NCBI GenBank assembly: GCA_010093485.1
Contig: MU001504.1
Span: 441,769-505,768, forward strand
Direction: 5' to 3'
Source: Karstenula rhodostoma CBS 690.94
Lineage: Eukaryota; Ascomycota; Dothideomycetes; Pleosporales; Didymosphaeriaceae
DNA: 64,000 bases
Shown here: positions 43,443 through 54,528 of the stretch, one piece after another
How positions within the stretch are numbered: the first letter of the stretch is position 1
Layout: every line of letters starts with the position of its first letter
Made by a program: the position numbers and the translations under genes
Notes under the pieces: generated by a model
What the model saw: only the letters and a program-made list of their open reading frames with translations
What the model was told of the DNA's origin: nothing
Databases searched by the model: none

Positions 43443-44533
43443 ATGTCTGATGTCGAGAACTCGCCATCCCCTCCCGTCATCGAAGTAGCACAGCCAGATG
43501 ATCCAACACCCACCAATGAGGAGCCACCCGTTCCTCCACCACCGACCCCAACAGCGGAGGAGCCGCCGCAGCTAAGTATGTCGATAGCATCTCTATTTTG
43601 ACGCAAGCTAACTTGGTTGAAGTCCTGCCAGAGAACACCATGGTCGTCACGACGGAGGACGGCAAGCCAGTCGAGGCTGTCGTGACTGAAACGGCTGACG
43701 ACGGAGTCGCGAACGTTGAAACCATTTGCGAGCCCGAGCCCGAACCAGAGAAGGAAGAGCCACCCCTCGAACCCCCGGTAGAAAGGATAGCTGAGCCTGA
43801 GCCCAAGACGGAGGCTCCTGCCGAAGAAGATGAGCCCGAAAAGGTACCACCGATCATCGAAGGGAAGGCGGAAGAGGAACCTCAGTCCAAGCCTGAGCCA
43901 GAACCAGAGCCCGAGCCTCCTGTCGAGGAACAGAAAGAGGAGCCACCCGCAGAAGAGCCGAAAGAAGAAGAGCCTGTTGTCGAGGCAGTGAAGCAGGTCA
44001 AGATTGAAGAGCCGCCGCCCACAGAGGAGCCTTCTGCAGAAGACCCAGAGGTGGAAAAGAAGAAAGAAGAAGAGCCTGTTGTCGAGGCAGGGAAGCAGGT
44101 GAGGATTGAAGAGCCGCCGCCCGCAGAGGAGCCTCCTGCGGAGGACCCAAAGGTGGAAGAGAAGAAAGAAGAGCCTGTACCAGCGCCTGAGCCTCCTGTC
44201 GAGGAACAAAAAGAGGAGCCACCCGCAGAAGAGCTGAAAGAAGAGCCTTTTGTCAAGGCAGGGAAGCAGGTGAGGATTGAAGATCCGCCGCCCGCAGAGG
44301 AGCCTCCTGCGGAGGACCTAAAGGTGGAAGAGAAGAAAGAAGAGCCTGTACCAGCGCCTGAGCCTCGCAAGCGCAGGAAGCGAGACGCTGTGCGGGCCAA
44401 AGCTGTCCCTAAATTCCCCATTAAGCTCATTGCGGGTTCCCAGATTGGAGCTGCTGCAGTCTTCCTGTTGAAGGAGAAGGCCAAGGGTGTCGATATCAGT
44501 CCGCAGCTAAATGCGCTGATGAAAGGTGGTTGA
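43443..44533 (+). CDS. acidic Pro/Glu repeat protein
   Basis: Exons 43443-43575 and 43623-44533 encode 347 residues, about one third Glu and one fifth Pro. It is disordered except at the C terminus. Three long tandem units begin at about 43970, 44065 and 44245; each contains KQV(K/R)IE(E/D)PPP(T/A)EEP(S/P)AED followed by a Lys/Glu run and, in two of them, EEPVPAPEP. The C terminus is different: RKRRKRDAVRAKAVPKFPIKLIAG then AAAVFLLKEKAKGVDIS, basic and then weakly hydrophobic. The intron is 47 nt. No family is recognised; composition suggests a scaffold or charge-rich linker protein. Confidence 0.7.
43895..44372. repeat. in-frame tandem repeats in the acidic protein gene
   Basis: Units of unequal length share the DNA stretch encoding KQVRIEEPPPAEEPPAED. 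The last two units are nearly identical at DNA level, suggesting recent duplication or gene conversion. All differences preserve the frame. Confidence 0.8.
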
Positions 44534-44824
44534 GGGGTTGTGGCGAATCCTACATCATCGCACATGGAGTATTCCTTTCCTACTTGTGCTTCTTCGTTTT
44601 TGTTCCTTGTCTTTGAGTTGCCGGTCTTGGATTGTAGCAGCTCAATATGATCCTTCTTCTAGCAATGCATGTCTCGCGTTCTGCCATTGCCTCCTCATTC
44701 CTCAACGTCCCAGTGAACGTAAAGTCTCCGAGACCATGTTCATGTTTTCCGTTCTGTCATCTCCAGCTGTCCTGAGTGTCCTGTCTTCCTTGCGAATAAT
44801 CCCACTCGTCCAACCCTTCTTCGC

Positions 44825-45115
44825 TCACAATCCTATACCCCCAACAGCCCTCTCAACGCTCGCCCGCGCCTCTGCCAGCCCCGCGCCCAGCTCGCCCCGC
44901 CTGTGCGTCTCCTTGACTGCATAGTGCAGCGAGACGAGCTCTTTTGCGCGGGTGATGTCGGCGTCTGCGTCTTTCTTATCAAGTTCAGAAGACGTTGTAG
45001 GGGTGGTGGTGGCGCGCGCGGAGACGAGGGCCAGCGCGGCGGCGGGGTCGCACATGCGGAGGGAGACGAGGTCGGAGAGGAGGTGTGCGAGTTGTGGCGT
45101 TGAGGAGTCCGGCAT
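44825..45115 (-). CDS. small helical protein, unknown function
   Basis: A single frame of 96 residues from the ATG at 45115. It is mostly helical: TPQLAHLLSDLVSLRMCDPAAALALVSARA, a short polar linker, then DITRAKELVSLHYAVKETHRRGELGAGLAEARASVERAV. The pattern of a first helix, a Ser/Thr linker and a long amphipathic second helix resembles a small conserved fungal protein type, but I cannot name it. It is convergent with the acidic repeat protein gene and divergent from the FAH-family gene 250 bp away. Confidence 0.6.
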   Translation of the reverse strand: MPDSSTPQLAHLLSDLVSLRMCDPAAALALVSARATTTPTTSSELDKKDADADITRAKELVSLHYAVKETHRRGELGAGLAEARASVERAVGGIGL

Positions 45116-45365
45116 GGTTGGTTTGGACGGCGGTTTCGTGTGTGGGTTGGTTTCGGTGGTGGTATCTGGAGTGTGGATGGAGTGTGGATGGATAGATGTG
45201 GAGTAGGTAGAGTTGCGTGGGCCGACCTCGGCACGGCAGGGGTTCCGCGAGACGACGACGCGATCGGGAGCGCGACCGGCAATCGCTTTCACGTACGTAC
45301 ATATATCGATTGGTCTAGTTAACCGCTTTTACGGCTTCGCTTTTGTATCTTGTGTATATACTAGA

Positions 45366-46421
45366 ATGGCGGCGAGTATACAGTCTGTCAAGGCGGGGTG
45401 TCGGAAGGTACGTTTTGTTGTGTTCTCCAGGGGATGGGGAGAAAAAGAGCGATGATGAAGTGTGAGAGGCGTAGAGGGGATATGTGATGGGATGGAAGCG
45501 GGAGCAATGCTCTATTCCTCGCTCTCAATCCGTTCTGTCAGATAACGCAGCGCATGGTATGGATTGCTAACGCTGTGCCCAGGTCATGTGCATAGGTCGG
45601 AACTATGCGTACGTCGCCAATTGAATTGCGCAGTCCATCTCGATGAAGCAAAGAAAGTAGCTGGGAACGAGACTAACTCTGAGCAGCGACCACATCACGG
45701 AGCTCAACAGCGCGCGCCCCAAACAGCCCTTCTTCTTCCTGAAGCCCCCCTCCTCCATCCTACTCCCGGGTGCAGGTCCCGTTCTCCGTCCCCGCGGCGT
45801 GACCATGCACTACGAAGTCGAGCTCGGCCTCGTCATGGGCAAGACGGTGCGCGATCTGGACCCTGAAGATACCGAAGGAGCCATGGACGCAATTGCAGGT
45901 ACGCACTTCTATTTTTACTCAACTATCGTGAACATAGATATCTCGATATCAACGCGCAAAGCTCCAACTGACAGTGAATTTTCCGTACCGCAGGCTACGT
46001 CTTGGCCATCGACATGACGGCGCGCAACGTCCAAGACGAGGCGAAGAAGAAGGGGCTCCCCTGGTCCATCGCCAAGGGCTTCGACACCTTCATGCCCGTC
46101 TCCAATCTTATTGCAAAGTCTCGGATCCCTAACCCGCAAAACGCTCACATATGGCTGTCCGTTAACAATGAGGTCAAGCAATCTGACAATACCGAGCTGA
46201 TGCTTTTCCGGATCCCGCGACAGCTGAGTGACATCAGCCGCGTGATGACGCTCGAGGAGGGCGACATTATCCTAACGGGGACGCCCAAGGGTGTGGGGCC
46301 AGTTAAGACTGGTGATATTATGAGGGCCGGTCTGAAGGTTGATGGCAAAGATATTGAAGAGGCGACCCTTGAGGTGCCAGTAGCTGATCGGGAGGGTCCG
46401 TATGAGTTTAAGGAGACGTAG
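45366..46421 (+). CDS. fumarylacetoacetate hydrolase family protein (FAHD1-like)
   Basis: Mg-dependent acylpyruvase / oxaloacetate decarboxylase-type hydrolase, probably mitochondrial by homology. Exons 45366-45407, 45583-45608, 45687-45898 and 45994-46421 encode 235 residues, the normal size of FAHD1. Signature: VMCIGRNYADHITELNSARPKQPFFFLKPPSSIL, then MHYEVELGLVMGKTV with the metal-binding glutamates, AIAGYVLAIDMTARNVQDEAKKKGLPWSIAKGFDTFMPVS, and the final GDIILTGTPKGVGPV. A very small second exon (26 nt) carries IGRNYA. Introns are 175, 78 and 95 nt, longer than most in this window. Confidence 0.93.
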
Positions 46422-46505
46422 GCTGTATAGAGAAGCTAGCGAGAGTAAAATTTTTAGCATATCTGCACAATTCGAACTCAGCGTGTGGCTGTGCTTACGA
46501 TCTGT

Positions 46506-47987
46506 TCATTCGTCCGGAATAGGAGGCTGCCGACGTGGTTTTGTCTTCAAAGGTTTCGAGGATTTCGAAGTGCTGCCGTAGACGGGACCCACAACCTTTT
46601 GTGGTTGCTGAGTCTGGTCCCATCCGAGCTCATAGAAAGTGGCATTGGCTGACCTGCGACGACTCCTGCGGGCTGGCTGGGACGGCTGTTGTTGCTTCTC
46701 CCGTGATTTGGGTTGGTCTTTTGGCGCTCGACTGACTTGTTGTCGTAGAAGAGATGTCACACGAGGCTCTTTGGCAGGTCTAGGCCCTGACTTTGGAGAT
46801 CCCGGCCGTTTTTTGCTTATACTCACCGGGAGCTTGATTATCTTGCTCGGTGCTGGCCTTGATGCTGGTCTCGGCCCTGTATTGGCGGCGATAGGTGGTT
46901 GCACCCTGGATTGCTTTTCTGACCTAGACTGGGCCATTATCTGAGGTTCTGGCTGAACCTCCGGTAGCATTCTCGACTGTATCTTCGGATGTGTCTTGAG
47001 TTGGGCTATTGGCTGGGGCTTTGACTGGGCCTCTGGGTGAGATAGCTTGGGCTTCTTCCTCGGACTTGGGTGTGAGGGTGGCGCATGTGGGTTGGTCGGG
47101 GGAATATTGGGAACGAAGGTCGTATCCAAGTCGAGATCCTCAATGTCCCCGATTGGTGCACTGGCCTGCGTAGTACCCTGCGTCTCTATCTCTTGAGGTG
47201 ATTGCTGAGCCTTCGACTGATGGCTGCGGAGTGTCTGGTGCAAGACTGTTGCCTTGACAGTAGTGGCATTTGTATGACCATTGGCAGGATTGTTTGTGGG
47301 TGCGGCTAGGTCAGTTGGCCTTGAATCCAAATCAGGGCTTCTCGGCACTTGCATGTACGGCTGCTGGACTTCCGCAATTCTCCTGGTCTCCATCAACTTC
47401 GCCACTTCCGCCCGCATTGCTTGCAAGTCGCTATTGCATTTCCTCGTGAAGTCCCCCTGCATAGTTTGGAGCTGTGCTGTCTCCCGTGACCTCTGAAGCT
47501 CCAGCGTCTCCAGTCGAGCGTCGAGACTCTCCATCTCATGAACGTGCTTTCGACCCACACTGTTTTTCAAGCCCTGAATCTCCCTCTCAGCACTCTCCAC
47601 TCGCGGACCCAGCGTGGACAGATCCACGATGCTGTCATCCAGTTCTCGATAAGACGACATGAGCTTTTGCACCCTCTCCTGTGTCTTCCGAAACTCGCCC
47701 ATGTCCCTGTCCATATCGACGAGCCGCTTGTGCACACCACTCATAAAATCCTGCTGCTTTGCCTCAAGCTGGTCGACGCTATGCTTGATGAGGTCGAGTT
47801 TCCCAGCCATGCTCGTACATGTCGTTGCCGCTTCTTCTGCTACCTGGACACGCCTCTCTTGGTCTGTGAACTTCGCTTCGAGGGCGTTCATTTGGCGGAG
47901 AAGTGTGGCATTGTGCCCCTGTAGCTCGTGTCGCCAGAGTAAATCGGCCGGGGGAACTGGTCCAGAGGGGCGAGCCGGCAAGGGCAT
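46506..47987 (-). CDS. coiled-coil protein, unknown function
   Basis: From the ATG at 47987 it encodes 493 residues. Residues about 15-220 form a long coiled coil (LLRQMNALEAKFTDQERRVQVAEEAATTC.., VDQLEAKQQDFMSGVHKRLVDMDRDMGEFRKTQERVQKL). The remainder is disordered and rich in Pro, Gln and Ser, with basic clusters (KKRPGSPKSGPRPAKEP, PARRSRRRSANATFYELGWDQ). The frame is open upstream to a CTTACAG acceptor near 48065, and an upstream exon beginning MNGKHDNRTFSVLVTPHL near 48240 could be spliced to it, so the real N terminus may lie farther out. It resembles fungal nuclear or spindle coiled-coil proteins only in composition. Tail-to-tail with the FAH gene (84 bp). Confidence 0.7.
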   Translation of the reverse strand: MPLPARPSGPVPPADLLWRHELQGHNATLLRQMNALEAKFTDQERRVQVAEEAATTCTSMAGKLDLIKHSVDQLEAKQQDFMSGVHKRLVDMDRDMGEFRKTQERVQKLMSSYRELDDSIVDLSTLGPRVESAEREIQGLKNSVGRKHVHEMESLDARLETLELQRSRETAQLQTMQGDFTRKCNSDLQAMRAEVAKLMETRRIAEVQQPYMQVPRSPDLDSRPTDLAAPTNNPANGHTNATTVKATVLHQTLRSHQSKAQQSPQEIETQGTTQASAPIGDIEDLDLDTTFVPNIPPTNPHAPPSHPSPRKKPKLSHPEAQSKPQPIAQLKTHPKIQSRMLPEVQPEPQIMAQSRSEKQSRVQPPIAANTGPRPASRPAPSKIIKLPVSISKKRPGSPKSGPRPAKEPRVTSLLRQQVSRAPKDQPKSREKQQQPSQPARRSRRRSANATFYELGWDQTQQPQKVVGPVYGSTSKSSKPLKTKPRRQPPIPDE

Positions 47988-48410
47988 CTCTCGACTGCTG
48001 TCCGAGCGCCGACGGAGCACACGGCTGCTCTGAGGCGAATCTGCTGTATGCGACTTTGGACTGGGATATACTGCGACTGCTGTAAGGGAGGGGACTTAGC
48101 CAAGAGGGTGAGTGGATTTCAAAGGGCAAGGTCTCGCGGGACGGCGGGCAATACTGAGCTATGTGTGAGTGGGATTGTTCCAAGCACATAAATGCGGGGT
48201 GACAAGGACGGAGAAGGTGCGGTTGTCGTGCTTGCCGTTCATGTAGCACGCTCCTTCCTCACCACCACTCGCATGGATCGATGAGCCACACGCGTTCATC
48301 AACGGGCTTATCTTATTGCTGAGTCATGCGATCGTGCGTGCAAAAGACACAAAGCAGAGCGCATGGATAGTTTACGTGATTCTTATTGCTTTACCTACTT
48401 CAGGCTTATG

Positions 48411-50740
48411 TCATATCGCTGCCCGTTTCGGTCCTTTCGGCGCATCCAGCACCTCATCCCTCTTCATGATCCTCACCTTAGTGTCTTTCTTGACGCCATC
48501 AACATCGGTTATAGCCCCATTGTCCGTTTCCTTGGCCCGCTCCGCAACGCTCTTGTCGTAGCTGCTTGGGTCAATGCCCAGGATCCCACCAACGTTGTTG
48601 CGGTCTCCAGGCACGGAAAATTCGCGAAAGGCATACCGCCATTCGTTGAGATGACCACGTATCGCTTTGCCGACTTTGTCCTTGCCGTTCTTGGAGTGGT
48701 GGCCTGTTCCGGTGATGGCGTAGACAGGGCGGGAAGATTGCTTGTGCTTAGTGAGGATGCCTTCCAGATACGAGACTGCTTCATCTGGATGGAGGCCTGT
48801 CATTGTCAGCATTGTTTGCTCTGTACAGTATGGATAAGGCGTACTAACCATGAAGATCAACGTAAAGCTCACGCGCGTCCGCCCCATCATCCTTGTTGCG
48901 CTCTTCATACAGGATCTGGGCGGCCTTGCGATGTGCTTCTCGCATAAGATTGTTCTCGCTCTGGCCGCGAAGAGACAGCGCCTTCGCAGCGCGGGAGTCG
49001 CTACGATTCCAGGCCTGAGCTGCGCTCTGCAAGAACTTGTTCCTCAGACTACCATGCTTGAAAGCCTCTTGTCGAGCTTGGAGATAGGCAGTATTGGCCT
49101 TCTCGCCAGTCTCTAGCCAGGGAATATGTTGCGGGGCAGGAATCGCTTGAGCAGCGGCGCTGTTCTCTCGCGAGCCAGTGAAACTCTTCGTGGGACGCAG
49201 ACCTTTCCTAAGCTGCGCGGGTGCTGGCGACGGGGACATGCGTACGACCTCTGCGAGATTATTTGGCCCGGTAGGCTCTTTGCCGTTGTGCCCATGGCCA
49301 CCACGTTTACCATGATGTCGTTTCCCAGCTTTGGCCGCGGCCGCGGATCCTAGGCTAGGGAATGCTTCATTGTCATCTACAGCAGGTACTGAAGGAGTGG
49401 GTGCTCGGGACTGCTGGCGACTGGTATTCCTGGACTGTGGACGGCTCAGGCTGCCGGGAGTAAAGCTAGGGAAAGGGCTCAAGCCCGGAGGTGGGTGCTT
49501 CGGAACGCCGGTGAGCCCGTACAATTGCTCGAGCGAAGCCGTGTCCATGGCCGCAAACTGAGGGGTCCAGCCAGCTGAACTAGTGTTCTGAAGAGTCGGG
49601 AACTCGTAATCCTGCATCTGGAAGTTCGGGAGGGCTGATTGGAGTGGGGGCGTGGAAGCATCCGAGATGGCTAGACGGGCCATTACTTGAGTAGGGTCGT
49701 GCGAGAACATGCATGTGCTCCCAGCAAGGCAATTGCCGTTGAGGAAGTATCTAGAAGATGGTCAATAATAATCACTAAAGTCTGAATTGAGCAAGCGGTA
49801 CTCACTTGCACAGTGTCTTTGTGGTATCATGGCTGAACCTACAATCAGCCCTCGCACAAGATCCCGAAGACAAGAAGTATTTGCAGATGATGTTGCTTCT
49901 GGCCTGACCAGCAGGTGTGGCGGGACGGAAGGCGGGGCTCATCGACTTTCCGACTTGGAAGGTGGTCTGCTCAGGGACGGTGACGGGTATTGGCTGGCCA
50001 TCAAAGGTTTGGCCACCCATGAGCGTAAGAAGAGCGGCACTCAGGTCATATGCATTGGCCTCGAGGGCCTTTTCGATGTCCTCGTCGGGCCGGTCATCGC
50101 GCAGGATAGATCGCAGCATGTCATACGGGCCCATATCTACAGTTTGAGGCTGGACCCATTCGGCCGCCGCACCGTTGAGCGTGCCGTCGCCGAGTAAGGA
50201 GGAGGATTCGGTGCTCCCCGAGTCATCGTTCACAAGCCAGTCTACGGAATCGCTGCCAAGGTCACCATATAGCTCAGTGTTTGGACTCGGGCCCTCGCTG
50301 AACTGGTAGGCACTCAGGCTGGGACTATGGGGGATGTGGGGACTCGAGAAGGCGAGACGCGGCGAGGGGCGCGGAGAAGTGAACGGAGAGGCATTGGAGG
50401 ATTTGGCACGGGTGAAGGCTGGAGGCGCGATGCCGAAGCCGGGAGGGGGATGTATCGTCCGCGGCGAGTGGTTGACGGGCGTGGGCGCGCGGTTCATCTG
50501 CCACGGGGCGGGCGAGGCGCGGCGGATGACGGTATGGCGGCTCGGTGGCGGAGAGCTCGAGGAGCTGCCGGCATCGCGGAAGCGCCAGAGGCAGTCGAGC
50601 ACGGCGTTTTCCAGAGACTTCCCCGCGAGCCCGGTCTCCTTGCGCAGCACGTCTTCGAGCTGATCTGTCTTGTCCTCTTCGTCCAGCGCATCGTTCTGCA
50701 GGACCGGCAGCGCGGCCTCGTAGACGTCGTCGGAGACCAT
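48411..50740 (-). CDS. CCCH zinc finger and Smr domain protein (Cue2-like)
   Basis: Exons 50740-49806, 49750-48849 and 48796-48411 encode 740 residues. N-terminal helices (YEAALPVLQNDALDEEDKTDQLEDVLRKETG) and a CUE-like segment (YDMLRSILRDDRPDEDIEKALEANAYDLSAALLTLMG) precede two CCCH fingers, IICKYFLSSGSCARADCRFSHD and LCKYFLNGNCLAGSTCMFSHD; the 55-nt intron falls between them. After a disordered region comes a helical DUF1771-type stretch (ARQEAFKHGSLRNKFLQSAAQAW, REAHRKAAQILYEERN) and the C-terminal Smr domain: VDLHGLHPDEAVSYLE, YAITGTGHHSKNGKDKVGKAIRGHL. Smr domains of this type act as endonucleases in no-go mRNA decay (yeast Cue2), so ribosome-linked mRNA cleavage is the likely role. Confidence 0.9.
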
Positions 50741-51758
50741 GATCGAGGTCAACACATGCACGCAGCGGTGCTGGTAGCGTTGTCGTTGTTGTTATTGTTG
50801 CAGGTGCAGTGGCGTGGTGTCGTTGAGCAGCGGCGCGCGGGTTCGGGGGGCGTATTAAAGGCGTCTGTCTGGGCGCGCGAGATGAGGGCGGCGAGGCGCG
50901 TCGGGGCAAAAGACAAGCAAAGGCAGAAGCGTCTGGCAGCCGCGGGGAGCAGCAGCTCTGCCTGGTGGAGTGAGAGAGGGACGCGGGAACGATGCACTGG
51001 ACTGGACCAGCTTGGCTGGCTCGTCCCGAGCGCGATGGCCTCGCACCTTTAGCTCGAGCGTTAGCCTCTAGCCTGGCAGATGCTGTGGGGAACCAGGATC
51101 CTGGTGGATCGACCGCGTACACAGTACAGGTATGCTTTCACCGACTATTGCAGCGCAGTCGCAGGGCAGCCGATGAGTGATGGCGAGTGCAGCAGAGGGC
51201 GGCGGAGGGCACGCTGACGGACCGGAGGACACTTTGTTGCTTCACTCGCTGCCTGCTGCAGCCTCAGCCTCGACTCGGGAGAGGCTGAATCACGTGCAGG
51301 CCGATCTCCAGTTCCCGGAGGCTACCACCCAGATGGGATGTGATCCGTGTCGCAGAGTACAGACAGCAGCTCCTCGACGTCCACTGCTGCACTGCGGCGA
51401 AGCTGGGAGGCTGCAGACACACTCTGTGCAAACCGTCTTCTCCCCCATGCACAAACTTCCCCAAGGGGTTGCTGTGTCTATTGCGCCTGCTGGGTTGGGT
51501 CCGAGGGGTGCTAGCGTAAGCAGCACCGCCGTTGATGCTGCTTTCATCATCGTGTTCGTCGCGAATCCACATGTCCCCGAACGCCCACCGTGTCTCGCGT
51601 CTCGCCCTCTCTTAACCCCCCGACTCGGAATGTCCCTTTCCAGCGCGCCGTGAGCAACCGAGCAACCCGTACACACCATCCGCGCCCTCTTTCCGCATCG
51701 TCGACGGCGTTTCCGCACCTCCGCTTACTTCCGCCGCCCTCCGCCCTGTGACGATACG
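50741..51758. other. divergent promoter region, about 1 kb
   Basis: GC-rich leader regions of the Smr-protein and TVP38 genes. Long antisense frames are compositional. No other gene is recognised. Confidence 0.4.
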
Positions 51759-52984
51759 ATGCCCGTCGAGGAAGACTACGATGCGCGCGCCCTAGCCCTG
51801 CCTCTGGACGACGACGACGAGTCTCCCGAACGAACTACCAGCCCCGTCTGGAGTCGTCGGTCACATTCGAATTCATTTCGCCAGAATCGGCCGCACTCTG
51901 CAGGCCATGCGCGGCCACGGTCGCGCATACGCACGCTGGTGGACAACTACAACAAGCTCAGCCACCAGTTTACAAGCCGATACGAGAAACTATCGCCGTT
52001 CAAAAAAGTCTTGTTCTCTGTGGGAGGGCTGGTCATATTCGTCTTGTCGATATTGTTTCTCGTATACAATGAGAAGATATTTCACGCCTTCTTGCCCGCC
52101 GCGAAGAAGTGGAGGGACATCACAGCTGGCTGGCTGATACTCTGGGCTCTGATATTCGTCGTATCGTTCCCACCCTTGATCGGATACTCCAGTCTTCTGA
52201 CCATCGCGGGTTTCGTGTACGGGTTTCCGAATGGGTACGCTGTCCCTTCCCTCACTCCACAAACAGGCATATCTAACCTCTGTGCAGCTGGTTCGTCGCC
52301 GCAAGCGCCACCGTCGCCGGCTCCACCGCCTCATTCCTCGCCTCGCGCTCCCTCCTCAAGAACATGGTCCACCGCCTCGTCGCGCACGACAAGCGCTTCG
52401 CCGCCCTCGCCCTCACCCTCAAGTACGACGGCCTCAAGCTGCTCATCATGATCCGCCTGTGCCCGCTCCCCTACTCCCTGTGCAACGGCGCCATCGCCAC
52501 CTTCCCCACCGTCTCCGCCCTCTCCTACGCCCTCGCCACCGCAATCGTCTCCCCGAAACTCATGCTGCACATCTTCATCGGCGCGCAGCTCGCCGTCATC
52601 GCGGAGAACGGCGGAAAGATGGACGCCAAGTCGAAGGCACTGTCGTACGTGAGCATAGCGATTGGGGGCGTCGCGGGCGTGGCAACGGGCTGGTTCATGT
52701 ACAAGAAGACAAAGGAGCGGGCTGCGCAGCTGGAAGCCGAGGAGCGCGCGGGCGTGCGGCGGATGTCGATTGAGGACTTGGAGAATGAGTACGCGGATGA
52801 TCCCGGGGCGCTCGAGGCGGCGGAGACGCTGAGGGAGGATGACGATGATATCAGTCTGAGGACGGGCTGGGGTGACGAATATCATGACGATGTTACAGAT
52901 GCGGAGGACGATGCGCTGGAGATACCGGATGATCCTTTTGGTGCTGGAGACGCCGAGAGGGAAGACAACGGGACGAAGAAGTAA
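51759..52984 (+). CDS. TVP38: Golgi membrane protein TVP38 (VTT/DedA family)
   Basis: Integral membrane protein of late Golgi compartments; the VTT domain family includes lipid scramblases. Exons 51759-52234 and 52288-52984 encode 390 residues. The cytosolic N terminus has a basic region (RPRSRIRTLVDNYNKLSHQF). Membrane segments: VLFSVGGLVIFVLSILFLVYN, WLILWALIFVVSFPPLIGYSSLLTIAGFVYGFPNG (VTT core), FVAASATVAGSTASFLASRSLLK, then the reentrant-type motif MIRLCPLPYSLCNGAIATFP and a last helix before MYKKTKERAA. The C-terminal tail is acidic (DDDDIS, DDVTDAEDDALEIPDD). The 53-nt intron restores GFPNGWFVAASATVAG. Confidence 0.93.
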
Positions 52985-53347
52985 GGTTTTGTATATATGT
53001 GTGCGATATGTGTACAACATGTGTACAGTACGCTTGGGATTGGATGGGCTCTGGTTTAGGGGCGGCTTTTGAGTCATTATGATGGGATCGCATATAGACG
53101 TTGTCCGCTAGAGATGCACGGCATAGATGTACAATGCTACGACCTCAATCCAGCCTACCCAGGATTTTGCACTCAGTGTTCAATCAACTCAGCATAGGTA
53201 TCAGCATACGACACGCCCCTTCTTTATCTCCTCCATATACTCTCCAACTCCAAAGCCTCGCGTGCTAGACTGAATGTCCCCGCACCACACCCCCCAGTCC
53301 CTCTGCCACCCACACTCCAACTCAACTTCCCCGCCTAACTCATGCAC
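52985..53347. other. intergenic, convergent 3' flanks
   Basis: Region between the TVP38 and copper transporter gene tails. Nothing gene-like was seen. Confidence 0.4.
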
Positions 53348-54186
53348 CTAATGGCACGCCGCCGTCTTCGTAGGCGGTCCCCCACTAAACAGCAAATACC
53401 CCACAAACGCACCCACCGCCACCGCCAGCATAACCCACCCGTTGTACGTCATGAACAGCAGCCTTCACACGTATCAGCACCCGCCCATATCCCACCAAAC
53501 AAACCTCGCTACCAAGAAGCAGAGTAGAGGGAGAAGAAAGGGAAGGGTCTTACATGATGAAGAAAGAATAAAAGACCTGCACGGCGTAAAACAGCGCCTT
53601 CACAACCTTAGTCTGCTGCTCGGTGGTGGCACCCGCCCGGCCGTGTCGTCCTGGCCACAGCAATGAGCTCGATTCATCGTCGGCGCGCGCAGCGTCTACG
53701 GGGGCGCTTCTCAGCCATGATGCTCCAGTCCCTTCACCTTCGCTTGTACCCCTCAAAACCATTCCATTCTGTTTCCAGAAACCCCCATAACTCTTGTTCT
53801 AGATGGGCAGATGGAAAAGAAAGAAAAGGGCCGCACTCACTCGACAAATCATCGCCCCCGCTCCTCCCCTCGGCAATCTGCTTCGCATGCGCGTCGTACC
53901 GCCTGCTCGCCTCGCGCACGGCCTCGTACCCCGCGGTCAGCAGCACGATGGCGAGGAGGCTCAGGAGTAGCGTCCCCGTGCCAGAGATGTGCCATCCTTT
54001 GAAGACGATGCAGAGGTCCGTCGTGTCCCATGTGAAGAGCATCTAGCCGCATGCAGAGTCAGTGGGCTATGGGGGGAAAGATGGGGTTGGGGGGAGGCAT
54101 ACGTTCATGTTGCACTTGGGGCCGTGGTCCATGCCGGGCATGGAGTGGCCTTCGTGGCCGCCGTGATCCATGTGGGAGTGGTCCAT
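53348..54186 (-). CDS. CTR-family copper transporter
   Basis: Trimeric copper(I) channel subunit. Exons 54186-54103, about 54042-53837, an exon ending at 53554, and 53462-53348. The N terminus is His/Met-rich (MDHSHMDHGGHEGHSMPGMDHGPKC), a copper-collecting region, followed by the family start MNMLFTWDTTDLCIVF. TM1 is WHISGTGTLLLSLLAIVLLTAGYEAVREASRRY. TM2 (VVKALFYAVQVFYSFFIM) carries the partly altered MxxxM-equivalent region and leads through the last intron to LLFMTYNGWVMLAVAVGAFVGYLLF (TM3). The protein ends CH. The first (60 nt) and last (91 nt) introns are clear. The middle intron, between 53837 and about 53740, has several in-frame acceptor choices and is not resolved. It shares a 342-bp divergent promoter with the dioxygenase gene. 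Confidence 0.88.
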
Positions 54187-54528
54187 TGGGTGTGTGATAT
54201 GAGGGTTTGGAGGTGAGATGTTGGGAGAAGCAAGTCAGGCGGAGAACAGGTGGCCGGCTGGCTAGCTCTAGCTCTCTGGCACACGGCGCAAGGTGTTGGA
54301 GGTGTTGCGCGTCTCAGGCGCGTGGTCCGAGCGCAACCTTGTGCTCGAGACTCGAGCTTGTTCGCCGCGGGGTGGTTTCCAAGGGCGGGGCGGGAGCTTG
54401 CAGCGCCAGGGTTCACTCGCGGCCGCGCTCCGGGGCGGGGCCAGCTTGCGTCGTTACAAATCCATGGTCGTTCCTACAAAAGATTCGCGTGTCGCTGCTT
54501 GGGAGGCAATACACGATTTTGAAGAAAT

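Noticed and set aside
50327..51052. 241-codon plus-strand frame opposite the Smr-protein gene
   Set aside because: GC-rich antisense shadow made of Arg/Gly/Ala; the minus strand has clear domains there.
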